A DNA stretch of 64,000 bases from Streptomyces blattellae (GCF_009709555.1 NZ_WJBG01000119.1:1-64000); one strand, 5' to 3'. Shown: positions 50,684 through 59,885, numbered from the stretch's first letter. Notes: generated by a model not told the origin, from the sequence alone. Translations and numbers: made by a program.

Positions 50684-51208
50684 CTAAAGGTCTTTGACCA
50701 TGACTGCGTACACCGGTGAGTCGGCGAACGGTTGCTGCTCGCCGACTCTGGCGTATCCCCATGTCTCGTAGAGCGCTTGGACCTTGGGGTGTGTGACGTC
50801 GACCAGCAGCACGGCGAGGTCTTCCGTGCGTTCCTTGAGTAGCGCCTCGTGCAAGCGGTCGGCGATTCCCTGCTTTCGCCAGCCCGGGCGCACCATCACC
50901 TCGGACACGGCGTAGGTGGAGGAGTAGCCGTTGTTCGGCTCGTACGGGGTGGAGCGCCACCATTCGCGGCCGGGGGCGAGCGGGGCGCCGTAGGCGAAGC
51001 CGACCGGTTCGTCTTCGTCGTACGCCACCACGCAGGAGAAGCCGTCCATGCCGGTCCAGTGGTCGACGAACCAGGCGAAGCGCTGGTGGAAGGGGTCGTC
51101 CATCTGGTCGGCGTAGGCGTCGGCGTGTACGTCGATGAGCATCTGCCGGAAGACCTCGGGGAGGTTTCCGTGCTGGAAGTGTCGCAGGTCGGTCACGCTC
51201 GGCTCCAT
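50684..51208 (-). CDS. GNAT N-acetyltransferase
   Basis: A 174-residue GNAT-fold protein with SEVMVRPGWRKQGIADRLHEALL (CoA loop RKQGIA) and VHPKVQALYETWGYARVG-like ending. The acceptor is unknown. Its start overlaps the end of the upstream XRE-TPR gene by 16 bases, so its translation depends on that gene. Confidence 0.85.
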   Translation of the reverse strand: MEPSVTDLRHFQHGNLPEVFRQMLIDVHADAYADQMDDPFHQRFAWFVDHWTGMDGFSCVVAYDEDEPVGFAYGAPLAPGREWWRSTPYEPNNGYSSTYAVSEVMVRPGWRKQGIADRLHEALLKERTEDLAVLLVDVTHPKVQALYETWGYARVGEQQPFADSPVYAVMVKDL

Positions 51209-52446
51209 TCGGTTCGCATGCGGTCTGCCCAGTCTCGTGCGTAGGAGGCGGAGGGAGCCATGACGAACAGGCCCCGGTGGAAGTCGCCCATGAGCGTGCG
51301 CATACGGCCGGGCAATGGGTCGCCATCCATGATGGTGAAGACGTCGGTGGCTGAGGCCGTGGCCTGTTCGGCCTCTCCCTGGTGGAGCTGTGCGAGGGCG
51401 AGCTGGGCGGTCGCGAGGGCCTTGTTGCGCCGGAAGGCGGTCGGGATCCTGGCCAGCGCGCGGTGAGCCATGGCTTCGGCATGAGGGTGGCGTCCGCTGT
51501 TGAACTGGACGATTGCGGCGAGGTGGTCAAGTTCGGCCTGCCCGTAGAAGGCGGTCCAGCGCGGACGCTCTCGGTCGGCCACCCTGGTGAAAGTGTCCTG
51601 GGCTGATCCCAGTGAACGCAGGCCCGCACGGCCGTCACCGAGAGCCGCGTACGCGAGGGCGACGCGGACTCGGCCCAGCGAGTCGAAGAACGGGTCTCGG
51701 CGAGCCGCTGAGGAGGCTTGCGCGGCCTGGGCCGCTGCGAGGGCTTCGGGCCAGTTCTGCCGCTGGTAGGCGAGCATCGAGAGGTTGACCCAGACCCGCA
51801 TTTCGGTGGGTCCGTCCTGGGAGAGGCCGGCGTACGTCGCTGATTCGTTCAGGTAGCTCTGGGCCTGGTCGAGATTGCGGGCGTCGATGCAGGACCAGGC
51901 GGCGATGGTGGTGTACTCGGCGGCCAGTGCGTACAGGGCTCGGCGGACGCGTTCGCCGGCGTTGCGCTGCTGTAGTTCCAGCACCCTGGTGCGGCCCTGG
52001 GCGGCGGCCTTCTCCAGTGCCGTGTGTCCGCCCTGGCGGTCGTCGGCATCGACAAGGGCGTTCATCCCGGCAGCGACCCGGGCCACGTCCGACATGCCGA
52101 CGGTCCGGCGTTGCGCAACCAAGGGAACGGCGGCAGCTGCGCTTCCGGTCGCTGAGGTGAGGAATGTGCGACGCCGCACGGGGTCCTCCTGCGGGTGTTG
52201 CATGGTGCGTGGTGCGCTGAACCCTAAGTCCTCGACGGGACAACCGAACACCCGCTCCAGGGCTGCACACGTGCGTCCGATGGGGCGGCGGGAGGTTCCG
52301 TTGAGGAGGTTGCGGATTGTGCGGTCGGAGACGTCACCGGGCCTGCCGGTGATCTCTGCCAGCGCAGAGTTCATCCGACCAGCCAATTCTTCCTGGGTGA
52401 GCCCGAGTTCCTCCATCCGACTCTTGAGGATGGCGTTCGCTCCCAT
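51193..52446 (-). CDS. XRE family regulator with TPR-like repeats
   Basis: A 417-residue regulator. The N-terminal Cro/CI helix-turn-helix (LKSRMEELGLTQEELAGRMN, DVSDRTIRNLLNGTSRRP) is followed by a helical repeat region resembling TPRs (AAWSCIDARNLDQAQSYLNESATYAGLS, ALAAAQAAQASSAA, AHRALARIPTAFRRN). Such proteins in Streptomyces often sense small signals and control nearby genes. ATG 52446 is used. Divergent from an anti-sigma-type ATPase that precedes the graspetide genes, so it may control that locus. Confidence 0.85.
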   Translation of the reverse strand: MGANAILKSRMEELGLTQEELAGRMNSALAEITGRPGDVSDRTIRNLLNGTSRRPIGRTCAALERVFGCPVEDLGFSAPRTMQHPQEDPVRRRTFLTSATGSAAAAVPLVAQRRTVGMSDVARVAAGMNALVDADDRQGGHTALEKAAAQGRTRVLELQQRNAGERVRRALYALAAEYTTIAAWSCIDARNLDQAQSYLNESATYAGLSQDGPTEMRVWVNLSMLAYQRQNWPEALAAAQAAQASSAARRDPFFDSLGRVRVALAYAALGDGRAGLRSLGSAQDTFTRVADRERPRWTAFYGQAELDHLAAIVQFNSGRHPHAEAMAHRALARIPTAFRRNKALATAQLALAQLHQGEAEQATASATDVFTIMDGDPLPGRMRTLMGDFHRGLFVMAPSASYARDWADRMRTEWSRA

Positions 52447-52693
52447 GGACCGACCGTAGCCCTGTGGTCACTGGCCGAACCAGACCCGAGGTCACCGGAG
52501 CGTAAAGTCTTCCGGTTCGCGGAGGCACGGCGGGGCGCGACATTTCCTGTTCGCCGTCGGCCAAGGGCCGTTGACTCGGTACCAGCCGTTGAGCGGGCGA
52601 GATTCCCCGTCCTGCCTCTCGATGGCGTGGAGGAAGGCCCGCCCCTGCGCACCCGTCGCGGGGCGGGCGTCCCAGCCTCGGAGGGATGACCCC

Positions 52694-53116
52694 GTGACCA
52701 TGACCGCCGCCAAACCAACCGCGACCGGTGTTCCGGGCTACACCGAGACGGTGCCGTGCGAGCCGGAATCCGCGCGCCGCGCACGCCTGCTTGTCTCCGC
52801 GGCTCTGGACACCTGGGGTATAGGCGAGTTGGCCGAGGTAGGCACTCTGATCGTTTCGGAGCTGATCAGCAACGCCGTCAGCCACACGCCCTGTCGCGTG
52901 GTCCGTGTGATGATTCGGCGCGAGACGGCCGAAGTGATTCGGATCGGCGTTGCCGACAAGTGCCGAGACACCCCGGAACCGGGCTGTCCTGAAGGTGACT
53001 CGGAGGGCGGCCGTGGTCTGCTCCTGGTCGAGTCGCTGAGCTGGCGGTGGGGCTACGACCTGCATCGTTGGGGCAAGCTCGTCTGGGCAGAGCTGCGGGT
53101 GCCGGCCGCATGCTGA
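52694..53116 (+). CDS. Anti-sigma-type ATP-binding protein (HATPase_c)
   Basis: A 140-residue protein with the RsbW/SpoIIAB-like ATPase fold: EVGTLIVSELISNAVSHTP (N box), IGVADKCRDTPEP in the G1 position (here altered to ADKC), and SEGGRGLLLVESLSWRWG (G2). GTG 52694 lies 10 bases after GGAGG; the ATG at 52700 is less well placed. It overlaps the following 82-residue gene by seven bases and leads the graspetide operon, where it may act as a regulator. Confidence 0.85.
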   Translation: MTMTAAKPTATGVPGYTETVPCEPESARRARLLVSAALDTWGIGELAEVGTLIVSELISNAVSHTPCRVVRVMIRRETAEVIRIGVADKCRDTPEPGCPEGDSEGGRGLLLVESLSWRWGYDLHRWGKLVWAELRVPAAC

Positions 53117-53472
53117 TCTCGCGTATCTCCTTACGACTCCTGCCCTCGGAGGAACTGGTCGGCTACCCGTTCCCGGACGCGTGCGTGCAGCGGGCCTTCG
53201 GCCCGACGCGTCCGTCTGACGAGGCCAGCGCGGTTGCTGTCCCAGAGTCGGTCCGGATAACTCCCGCCGACCTTGTGCGGCTGCGCGTCGAGTCGGGACT
53301 GGCTCTCGGCGAGATCCGCGCGGAGATGCAACGTGCCGAGATCGCGTGGCGGCAGTAGCTCAGCCGCTGGTACGGCGACGGCCGACTGGCAGTCGAGGCC
53401 CGCGCACCGGACATCAGCCTCCTTCAACGAGTCCTGGACGGATTGCGGAATCCCGGTCCGGTTTCGACGTAG
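53110..53472 (+). pseudogene. Conserved small protein interrupted by an in-frame TAG
   Basis: Codons 1-82 run from ATG 53110 to a TAG at 53356-53358 (ISLRLLPSEELVGYPFPDAC, then RITPADLVRLRVESGLALGE). Reading through, the same frame continues for 37 codons (LSRWYGDGRLAVEARAPDIS, then LLQRVLDGLRNPGPVST) to TAG 53470. The tail keeps protein-like composition and third-position GC, so the upstream TAG looks recent. The family (unknown function) is often found before graspetide genes. Whether the 82-residue product is functional is unknown. Confidence 0.65.
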
Positions 53473-53593
53473 GCCCCGGCGCCTCTTCTTCCCGGCGCCC
53501 CTGAGACTCCCGCACAAGCAGGATCGTGTTCCTCGATGCCGTGCGGGTGAGCAAGTCAGGCGAAGGACAGAACTTCTGACAGGAAGGAAGACC

Positions 53594-53896
53594 GTGTTCA
53601 ACCACATGGATCGATTCCCCACGGGCAGCCCGCTGCCGCAGGGGCATCTGACGGCGGCCCCGTGGGGTCTCCGTCGCATCGCCCCGTACCCGCCCGTCGA
53701 GGGCCCCGTCTACGCGACGGTGACGCTGGATCCGAAGACGCAGACCGCCCGGTACTTCGACACTTCCGGGGCGCCCGCCATGTCCCCGGGCCACGGCACA
53801 TCCTCCGGTACGAATCCCGCGACCGGCACCACGGGCCAGGGCGACCGCAACAGCGACTCCCCGGACAGCGACGCGGGGAACGACACCGACCAGTGA
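53594..53896 (+). CDS. tgmA: Graspetide (ATP-grasp-modified RiPP) precursor TgmA
   Basis: A 100-residue precursor peptide. The leader contains the ATP-grasp recognition motif PWGLRRIAPYP (residues 23-33) and YATVTLDPKTQTARYFDTSG. The core is Thr/Asp-rich: HGTSSGTNPATGTTGQGD followed by an acidic tail ending NDTDQ. In relatives such as fuscimiditide, Thr and Asp side chains are joined by ester links and one Asp is turned into an aspartimide by a PIMT-like methyltransferase. GTG 53594 follows AGGAAGGAAGACC. The stop overlaps the maturase start (GTGA). Confidence 0.9.
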   Translation: MFNHMDRFPTGSPLPQGHLTAAPWGLRRIAPYPPVEGPVYATVTLDPKTQTARYFDTSGAPAMSPGHGTSSGTNPATGTTGQGDRNSDSPDSDAGNDTDQ

Positions 53897-54865
53897 CTCT
53901 GGTGACGAACGACGATCGTCTGGTCCTGGTCGTCACCAACCTCGACGACCCGACCGCGGACTTCGTGATCGCCGAGCTGCACGACCGGGGCGTCCCGGTC
54001 GTGCGGTTCGACTCCGGTGACTTCCCCGCCACCCTGTCGTGCTCGGCCGCCATCGGCGGCACCCACAGCTGGCGGGGAAGCGTGCAGACCCCGAGCCGAC
54101 GTGCCGACCTGGGCGCGGTGCGTTCCGTGTACTACCGGCGGCCCTCCGGGTTTGCCTTCCCCCACCTCGACAAGCAGGACGAACGGTTCGCCGTCGCCCA
54201 GGCGCGCTACGGGCTCGGAGGCATCCTGACCTCGCTGCCCGGCTGCCTTTACGTCAACCATCCCAATCGCACCTGGAGAAGCCGAGTACAAGCCAGCCGG
54301 GCTCGCGGCAGCCGGGGCGGCCGGCTTCACGCTTCCGCCGACGTTGATCACCAACGTTCCCGACGACGCGCGGGCCTTCATCAAGGCGCAAGGTGCCGTC
54401 ATCTTCAAGCCGATCTCGGTTCCGCTCTACCTGGTCGACGGCAAGGCCCAGACCGTCCCCGTGACCGAGGTGACCGTCGACGAGGTCGACGATTCCGTGT
54501 CCGGCACCATGCACCTCTTCCAGAAGCGGGTGCGCAAGGTTGCCGATATCCGGGTGACTGTGATCGGCGAGCAGATCTTCGCCGTGCGGATCGACTCCGG
54601 TCTCCTCGACTGGCGTACGGACTACGGCACTCACACATACACGCCGCTTGCCGCGCCACCCGCGGTGGAGCGGTCGATGCGTGCCTATCTGAAGCACTTC
54701 GGGCTCGTCTTCGGGGCCTTCGACTTCGCTCTGACCGACCGCGGTGAGTGGATCTTCATCGAGTGCAATCCTTCCGGGCAGTGGGCATGGATGGAGCCGC
54801 CGACCGGTCTGCCGATGACTGCCGCACTCGCCGATCTCCTGGAAGGAGGACTCCGTGGCCAGTGA
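53893..54865 (+). pseudogene. tgmB: ATP-grasp graspetide maturase TgmB, frameshifted
   Basis: GTG 53893 opens VTLVTNDDRLVLVVTNLDDP and runs in one frame to NHPNRTWR near 54279. The sequence then continues one frame over as AEYKPAGLAAAGAAGFTLPP and proceeds through TNVPDDARAFIKAQGAVIFKP, FQKRVRKVADIRVTVIGEQIF, RIDS and FIECNPSGQWAW (ATP-grasp metal and ATP residues) to TGA 54865. One extra base around 54278-54281 explains it. The two halves together match the full ester-forming maturase of about 320 residues. If real, the enzyme is inactive; a sequencing error would also fit. Confidence 0.8.
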
Positions 54866-56234
54866 AACCGACATCGAGACGGCGGCAGCCGATCTCCGGC
54901 GCCGGCTCGCCCGACAACTGGAGAAGGACGGCTGGCTGCGCTCGCCGCAGTGGCGGGCCGCCGTGGAGGCCGTGCCCCGCCACAGATTCATCCCGCGTTT
55001 CTACCGGGAGAGCCACGCCCCGGGCGTCACCACCTGGGAGCCGGTCACACCGGAGACGGTCGGTAAGGAGGAGTGGCTACGGCTCGTCTACACCGACGAG
55101 ACATGGATGACCCAGTTCGACGGCCGGGACATCGACTGGGCCGACCCGAAGCCGATCAGCAATGCGATCCCGACCTCGTCGTCGACGTTGCCGAGCCTCG
55201 TGGTCCGGATGCTCGAAGACCTGGATGTGCAGGACGGCATGAAGGTGCTGGAGATCGGAACCGGAACCGGTTACTCGACAGCACTGATGTGCCACCGGCT
55301 CGGCAGCGAGAGCGTGACCTCGATCGAGACGGACGAGGGCGTGGCTCGACGAGCTGGCCACGCTCTCACGGGGGCCGGTCATACCCCCGCCCTGCTGGTG
55401 GGGGACGGCTGCGTCGGCCACCCCGACGGAGCCCCGTACGACCGGCTGATCGCCACGTGCGGCTTCCGCAGCATCCCGCCCGCCTGGCTGGAGCAGGTCC
55501 GCCCGGGCGGCCTCATCCTCACCACTCTTCGCGGCTGGATGCGCTCCCTCGGCCTGGTCAAACTCATCGTCACCGGTGACAGCGCGAGCGGCTGGTTCAG
55601 CGAGGACGACCCGAGCTTCATGATCGCCCGCCAGCAGGACGCACCGGAGAGCCTCGGCATCGTGCCGGGCCCCGACGACGGGACGGTACGGAAAGCCGTA
55701 CGCGGGCCAGAGCTTCTCACCAACTCCGGGGCGGGGTTCATGGCGCAGCTCGCGGCGCCGGACGCCCGTTTCTTCTCGATGGCGGTCGATGGCGGCCCGG
55801 TCAGCACGTTTCTGCTGGACAGTGTTACCGATTCCTTCGCCGTCCTCGCTCCCACGGACGGCGGCTGGCAGGTCAGGCAGGGCGGCCCCCGCGAGACCAC
55901 CAATGCCTCGATCTCCACTATGCCCCCAGACAGCAGCTGTTATCTTCCTGGTCCTTTTCACCCTCATGTTGAGGCCGACCGCAGAACGAGATGTGGCCCC
56001 TGGCAAGGGAGCCGCGGTGAATGCAGCGCGGAACACGAACTGGCCGTCGGCGCCACCGATCAGGCCGGGCCCCGACGCCGTCGAGTGTGTGAACCGGGTC
56101 GCACAGGTGAGTGCGGCTTGGGCAGTGCGGTACCCGGGGAGTCGTCCGGGAGGGACAGGCGGTCGACGGGTCCTGGCGGTTGGCCATCGACTGTTTCCAT
56201 GCCGGGTAGGAATGCGTGGTCCGGGCCGGTGTGA
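54855..56234 (+). CDS. tgmC: Graspetide methyltransferase TgmC (PIMT-like), C-terminus replaced
   Basis: GTG 54855 follows AAGGAGG by 7 bases and overlaps tgmB. Residues 1-345 match the isoaspartyl-methyltransferase-like enzymes of graspetide loci: WRAAVEAVPRHRFIPRFY, VLEIGTGTGYSTALMCHRLG (SAM motif I), ATCGFRSIPPAWLEQVRPGG, and the C-terminal half to GGWQVRQGGP. After that the frame runs for 110 or so residues of unrelated Arg/Pro/Gly-rich sequence, part of it antisense to the restriction enzyme gene. The usual end, with a conserved Trp-rich segment, is absent. A deletion or insertion near 55,887 probably removed it. Confidence 0.75.
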   Translation: MASETDIETAAADLRRRLARQLEKDGWLRSPQWRAAVEAVPRHRFIPRFYRESHAPGVTTWEPVTPETVGKEEWLRLVYTDETWMTQFDGRDIDWADPKPISNAIPTSSSTLPSLVVRMLEDLDVQDGMKVLEIGTGTGYSTALMCHRLGSESVTSIETDEGVARRAGHALTGAGHTPALLVGDGCVGHPDGAPYDRLIATCGFRSIPPAWLEQVRPGGLILTTLRGWMRSLGLVKLIVTGDSASGWFSEDDPSFMIARQQDAPESLGIVPGPDDGTVRKAVRGPELLTNSGAGFMAQLAAPDARFFSMAVDGGPVSTFLLDSVTDSFAVLAPTDGGWQVRQGGPRETTNASISTMPPDSSCYLPGPFHPHVEADRRTRCGPWQGSRGECSAEHELAVGATDQAGPRRRRVCEPGRTGECGLGSAVPGESSGRDRRSTGPGGWPSTVSMPGRNAWSGPV

Positions 56235-59200
56235 GCGTCCTTGGCGCGCTCGGGTACTGGGAGGACGCGGCGTCGGGTGAGTTCAGCGACGTCGATCAGG
56301 GGGGCGACGACGATGCGGTCGAGTAGCTCTGCCTGCTGTGGTTCCAGGGCGGTGAGGTGGCTGAGTACGGCAAGGATTTCGACGAGTTCCCGGCTCCAGT
56401 CGTGCTCCCAGTGCTCGGGACGCTCGCGGTCGAGTTCGCTGGTGATTTTGCCGGAGGCGCGGTTGCTGCGGTAAGCAAGCCAACTGTCGAGTACGTTGCG
56501 CCCGCCGGTGGTGTAGTTGCGCATGCGTGGCGTGACGCCGGTGAAGATGCCCCCTTCGATGATCAGGTGCCCGTGTTCGCTGTCGTAGGTGATGGTAGAA
56601 GGGAGCGTGTCGGGCGCGACTTCTCGGGCGTACTTGATCTCGGGGTGTATGCGTCTCCACCAGTTTGGTGTTCCTGCCGGGCGGCCGTTGTCCGGATTGA
56701 TGCACCGCGTGCCGAAGGTGGAAGCCCACAAGATGTGGCGTCCCAGGTTGATGGCCTCGTGCCATAGGCCGGAATCGGCGGTTAAGGGGACGTGTACGCC
56801 AAGGGAGTTGAGGTCCTCCGCATAGCGCTCGGTGAAGGCGGGGTGGGCTGTGACGGCGGCGATGTAGGCGAGCAGGTCCTCGGGGAGGACTTCTTGGAGG
56901 CCGTAGGAGTTGGCGAGGTGGGGTAACAGTCCTGGGGTGATGTTGGGGGCGTGGTCGGCATGCAGGAGCGGCAGGACGCGGCCACCGTTTCCTTTGAAGT
57001 AGTCATTGTCGGGAATGAGGGCGGTGAAGAGCAGCGCCGGGCCGGTCTGAAGGCGTTGGGTGTGCTGTTCGACGACGAAGACCTGGCCGTCGATGTCGGC
57101 TTGCCACAGCTCGGGGCGGGAGCGGTCGATGACGCGGCCGTCGGGTATGAGCCACTGGCGGTCCAAGGCCCTGCGGGCGATGCGTATCGGAGCAGGACAG
57201 GGGCCTCGTTCGTCGCGGAGAAGGGTTGGTGGGTGGGGATGACCGGGGATCTGGAGGGCTTCTTTGTCCAGAGTGCGGTCGCCGGTCTCTTTGAACAGCG
57301 CATGTTTTGTGGCGGGGTCGCGTTCTTGGATGAGGCGGTTCCAGCGTCGACGAAGGATGGATTTGGACGGGCTGATGACCCAGTTCCGGTTGGGTTTGAT
57401 GCCTGGTTTGCACCACGGCATGAGGTCGGTGAGGGCGGGGAAGGTGTCCCAGCCGCTGTGGGAGGCGGGTGTGAAGGGGGCGGGTTTGACGGGCCGGGAG
57501 GTGCGCCAGCCGGGACCGTTGATGTGCAGGTCGTGCAGTTGCTGTTCCTTGTCCTGCCGGGTGCCATGAACGGCCGTGTAGTGGACGGGGGCCAGTTCGT
57601 CTCGCCGATCACCTTGCCGACGAACGAAGATGGCGATCGCTAACTCCTGCTGCACACCGGGGAAGAAGCGGCTGTTGAGCGGGGGTCTTTTGGTTTCGGG
57701 CGTGAGATCGATGACCCAGCCCTCGGTGCAAGTGCGCCGCAAGTAGGAGCGCATGCCCTGGAAGCCAGGGCCGCGGATGAATCCGCCGGTGCTGACGAAG
57801 CAGACGACGCCGTGGCGGTGGTCGTCGTGCTGGTCGAAGACTTTGTGGGTGGCCCAGCGCCAGAAGTAGGTACACAGGCTCTTGAGTTTGTTCTCGTACA
57901 CGCCTGCCGCACCGCGTAGCCGGAAGTCGTCCAGGGGCGGGGCGCCGCGGCCCTGCGAGCCCTTCTCGATCCACCCGCCTTGGCCTTCTGCCTGCTCACG
58001 GTGGGGAGGGTTGCCGATGACCACGGTGATGCGCTCGTCGCGCTGGATGGTGCTGGCTGCTTCGGCGTCATCACGTAGGGGTCCCCACAAGGCGCCGTAG
58101 CGGTCGAAGAGTTCGCTGGGCCGCCAAGGGTCGGCGAGGGTGTCGGCCAAGTGCAGGCGCATGTCGCGCAGCCGGACCCGGGCATTGAGGTGGCGCAGCA
58201 TCTGCCCGACGCGCATCTGAGCGACGGCGAAGGCGCCCATCTGTTTCTCGAACCCGATCAGTCGGCCGGCGAGTTCTTGTACGGATTCGGCGCGGAAGCC
58301 TTCGTTGCCGCCCTCGGTCTGCTTGCGGGCGACGAGGTCGATGATGCCGGTAAGGAAGGTGCCGGTGCCCATGGCCGGGTCGATGATGGACACACCGGGG
58401 TCGGCGAAGCCGTCCGGGCAATCCAGTGTGGCGGCCAGCACCTCGTCGACAAGGCGGATCATCTCCGTCACCAGCGGGGCCGGGGTGTAGTAGGTGCCGG
58501 AGTCCTTGCGCAGGTCGGCGTCGTACTCCTGCAGGAAGTGCTCGTAGAGATGGATGTGGAAGCCGGGTTCGCCGGCCAGGGCACTCCTCCAGTCGATAGC
58601 GTCGATGACGCGGACGAGCATGTCGAGGCTGTCGCGGAATTCTCCCTCGACCTGGTCGGTAAGGATCTGCAGAGCGCGACCCATGACGGAGTGCTCCGCC
58701 CCCAGGCGCCGACCGACCTCATGCAGGCTCATCCCCGCCAGTGCGCTGTCGTAGCCATCGGCGGTGTCGGAGCTGGCGAGCAGGAGTGCGAAGGTGACGG
58801 ACTGGGCGTAGCGGTCGGCGAAGGCCGCCCGTTTGTCCCGGTCGTCCGTGGTCGGGAAGAGATCGACTTCGAGGGTGGAGGCCAGGTCGGTGAAGGGGCG
58901 CTGGTGGCGGCGGAGGCTGGCTTCGGCGTCGAGGCGGTCGTGGACGGCATCACGCAGGAGAGTGCACAGCGGGGCCACCTGGGCGACCACCTCCCGCATC
59001 GACGTCAGTGGCTGTGGTTGCCAGCCGAAGAACGCGGCCAGCATCGCTTCAAAGGGGGCTTCAGCGGCGACCGGCAACCGTAAGCGATAGCCGGCGCTGC
59101 GCAGATCACCCTCGAGGTGGATGGCTTCGCCGTACTGCCGACCGGAGCGGTACATGATCCACGTCTGACCGTTGGTGTAGATCAGGTTGGGCAGTTTCGC

Positions 59201-59524
59201 CATGCCTTCCCACTGACGGCGGTCGCGCTGGTTCAGGCCACCAGGGTGGATCACGCTCTTGTCGGGGCTCTTCAGTTCGACGTAGCCGACGATGTTGCGA
59301 GGTAACTTTCCGATTCGCACTGCCAGGTCGGGGCGTATCCGGTGCGCGGTTATGGCCACCTCGGCATGCAGGACGGCCCGCAGCCCCAATACCCCTGCCG
59401 CGTCGACGAGAAGAGTTTCTACCGCTCGGCGTATCGCGGCTTCCTTCTGCCCGTGCAGTAACGCCTGCTTGCACGTCGCCCCGAACTCGCTGACGATCCG
59501 CCGGAACCCGTCCCTGCGTTGCAT
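56060..59524 (-). CDS. Single-chain restriction-modification enzyme (type ISP/IIG-like)
   Basis: A 1154-residue protein combining nuclease and N6-adenine methyltransferase. A PD-(D/E)xK-like site lies at the N-terminus (RPDLAVRI and YVELKSP, Asp66, Glu83, Lys85). The SAM motif is DPAMGTGTFLTGIIDL near residue 380. The catalytic motif IV reads IGNPPHRE near 503, with His where Tyr or Phe is usual. A TRD-like C-terminus follows (NYTTGGRNVLDSWLAYR and others). No DEAD helicase motifs are present, unlike true type ISP enzymes, so cleavage would be helicase-independent as in type IIG. ATG 59524 was chosen; GTG 59545 is possible. It stands alone, flanked by decayed genes. Confidence 0.8.
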   Translation of the reverse strand: MQRRDGFRRIVSEFGATCKQALLHGQKEAAIRRAVETLLVDAAGVLGLRAVLHAEVAITAHRIRPDLAVRIGKLPRNIVGYVELKSPDKSVIHPGGLNQRDRRQWEGMAKLPNLIYTNGQTWIMYRSGRQYGEAIHLEGDLRSAGYRLRLPVAAEAPFEAMLAAFFGWQPQPLTSMREVVAQVAPLCTLLRDAVHDRLDAEASLRRHQRPFTDLASTLEVDLFPTTDDRDKRAAFADRYAQSVTFALLLASSDTADGYDSALAGMSLHEVGRRLGAEHSVMGRALQILTDQVEGEFRDSLDMLVRVIDAIDWRSALAGEPGFHIHLYEHFLQEYDADLRKDSGTYYTPAPLVTEMIRLVDEVLAATLDCPDGFADPGVSIIDPAMGTGTFLTGIIDLVARKQTEGGNEGFRAESVQELAGRLIGFEKQMGAFAVAQMRVGQMLRHLNARVRLRDMRLHLADTLADPWRPSELFDRYGALWGPLRDDAEAASTIQRDERITVVIGNPPHREQAEGQGGWIEKGSQGRGAPPLDDFRLRGAAGVYENKLKSLCTYFWRWATHKVFDQHDDHRHGVVCFVSTGGFIRGPGFQGMRSYLRRTCTEGWVIDLTPETKRPPLNSRFFPGVQQELAIAIFVRRQGDRRDELAPVHYTAVHGTRQDKEQQLHDLHINGPGWRTSRPVKPAPFTPASHSGWDTFPALTDLMPWCKPGIKPNRNWVISPSKSILRRRWNRLIQERDPATKHALFKETGDRTLDKEALQIPGHPHPPTLLRDERGPCPAPIRIARRALDRQWLIPDGRVIDRSRPELWQADIDGQVFVVEQHTQRLQTGPALLFTALIPDNDYFKGNGGRVLPLLHADHAPNITPGLLPHLANSYGLQEVLPEDLLAYIAAVTAHPAFTERYAEDLNSLGVHVPLTADSGLWHEAINLGRHILWASTFGTRCINPDNGRPAGTPNWWRRIHPEIKYAREVAPDTLPSTITYDSEHGHLIIEGGIFTGVTPRMRNYTTGGRNVLDSWLAYRSNRASGKITSELDRERPEHWEHDWSRELVEILAVLSHLTALEPQQAELLDRIVVAPLIDVAELTRRRVLPVPERAKDAHTGPDHAFLPGMETVDGQPPGPVDRLSLPDDSPGTALPKPHSPVRPGSHTRRRRGPA

Positions 59525-59582
59525 CCCGCCCCCCGAGGCCAGCACGCTCCCGCATCCGCCTCAACCCACGGTAAACACAACA

Positions 59583-59885
59583 TCACTCATCGTCGAGAGG
59601 GCCACTCAACGGCACCTCGGTTACAGTGCCGGGCCATTGCCGGGTGTCGAGCATCCAGTCGGCCGCGCCCGCTCCGACAATGGGGCGCGGCCTTCGCGGA
59701 TGAGGGACCTGGATGCCGAAGCAGTCACGCAGGCGGGCGGCCATGGCGAAGGCCAGGGACTGCACGAGCGAGGTGCCGACGTGCGGGGTGCCGTTGATCT
59801 GGGTGCCGACGACCAGCACGATCCGCCCGGGTGGGGAGAGTACGGGCCATCTCTCTACGAGTTGACGAACAACTCCGGCCTGCTC
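59583..59885 (-). pseudogene. Fragment of a class I Lys-tRNA-synthetase-like protein
   Basis: The minus strand encodes NYLEQAGVVRQLVERWPVLS, then VLVVGTQINGTPHVGTSLVQ and SLAFAMAARLRDCFGI. PHVGT is a HIGH-type signature of a class I synthetase-like protein I remember from Streptomyces, normally over 300 residues. After FGI (about 59710) the sequence is unrelated. No start codon precedes VLVVG in frame before the APH remnant. The rest of the gene has been lost. Confidence 0.6.
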
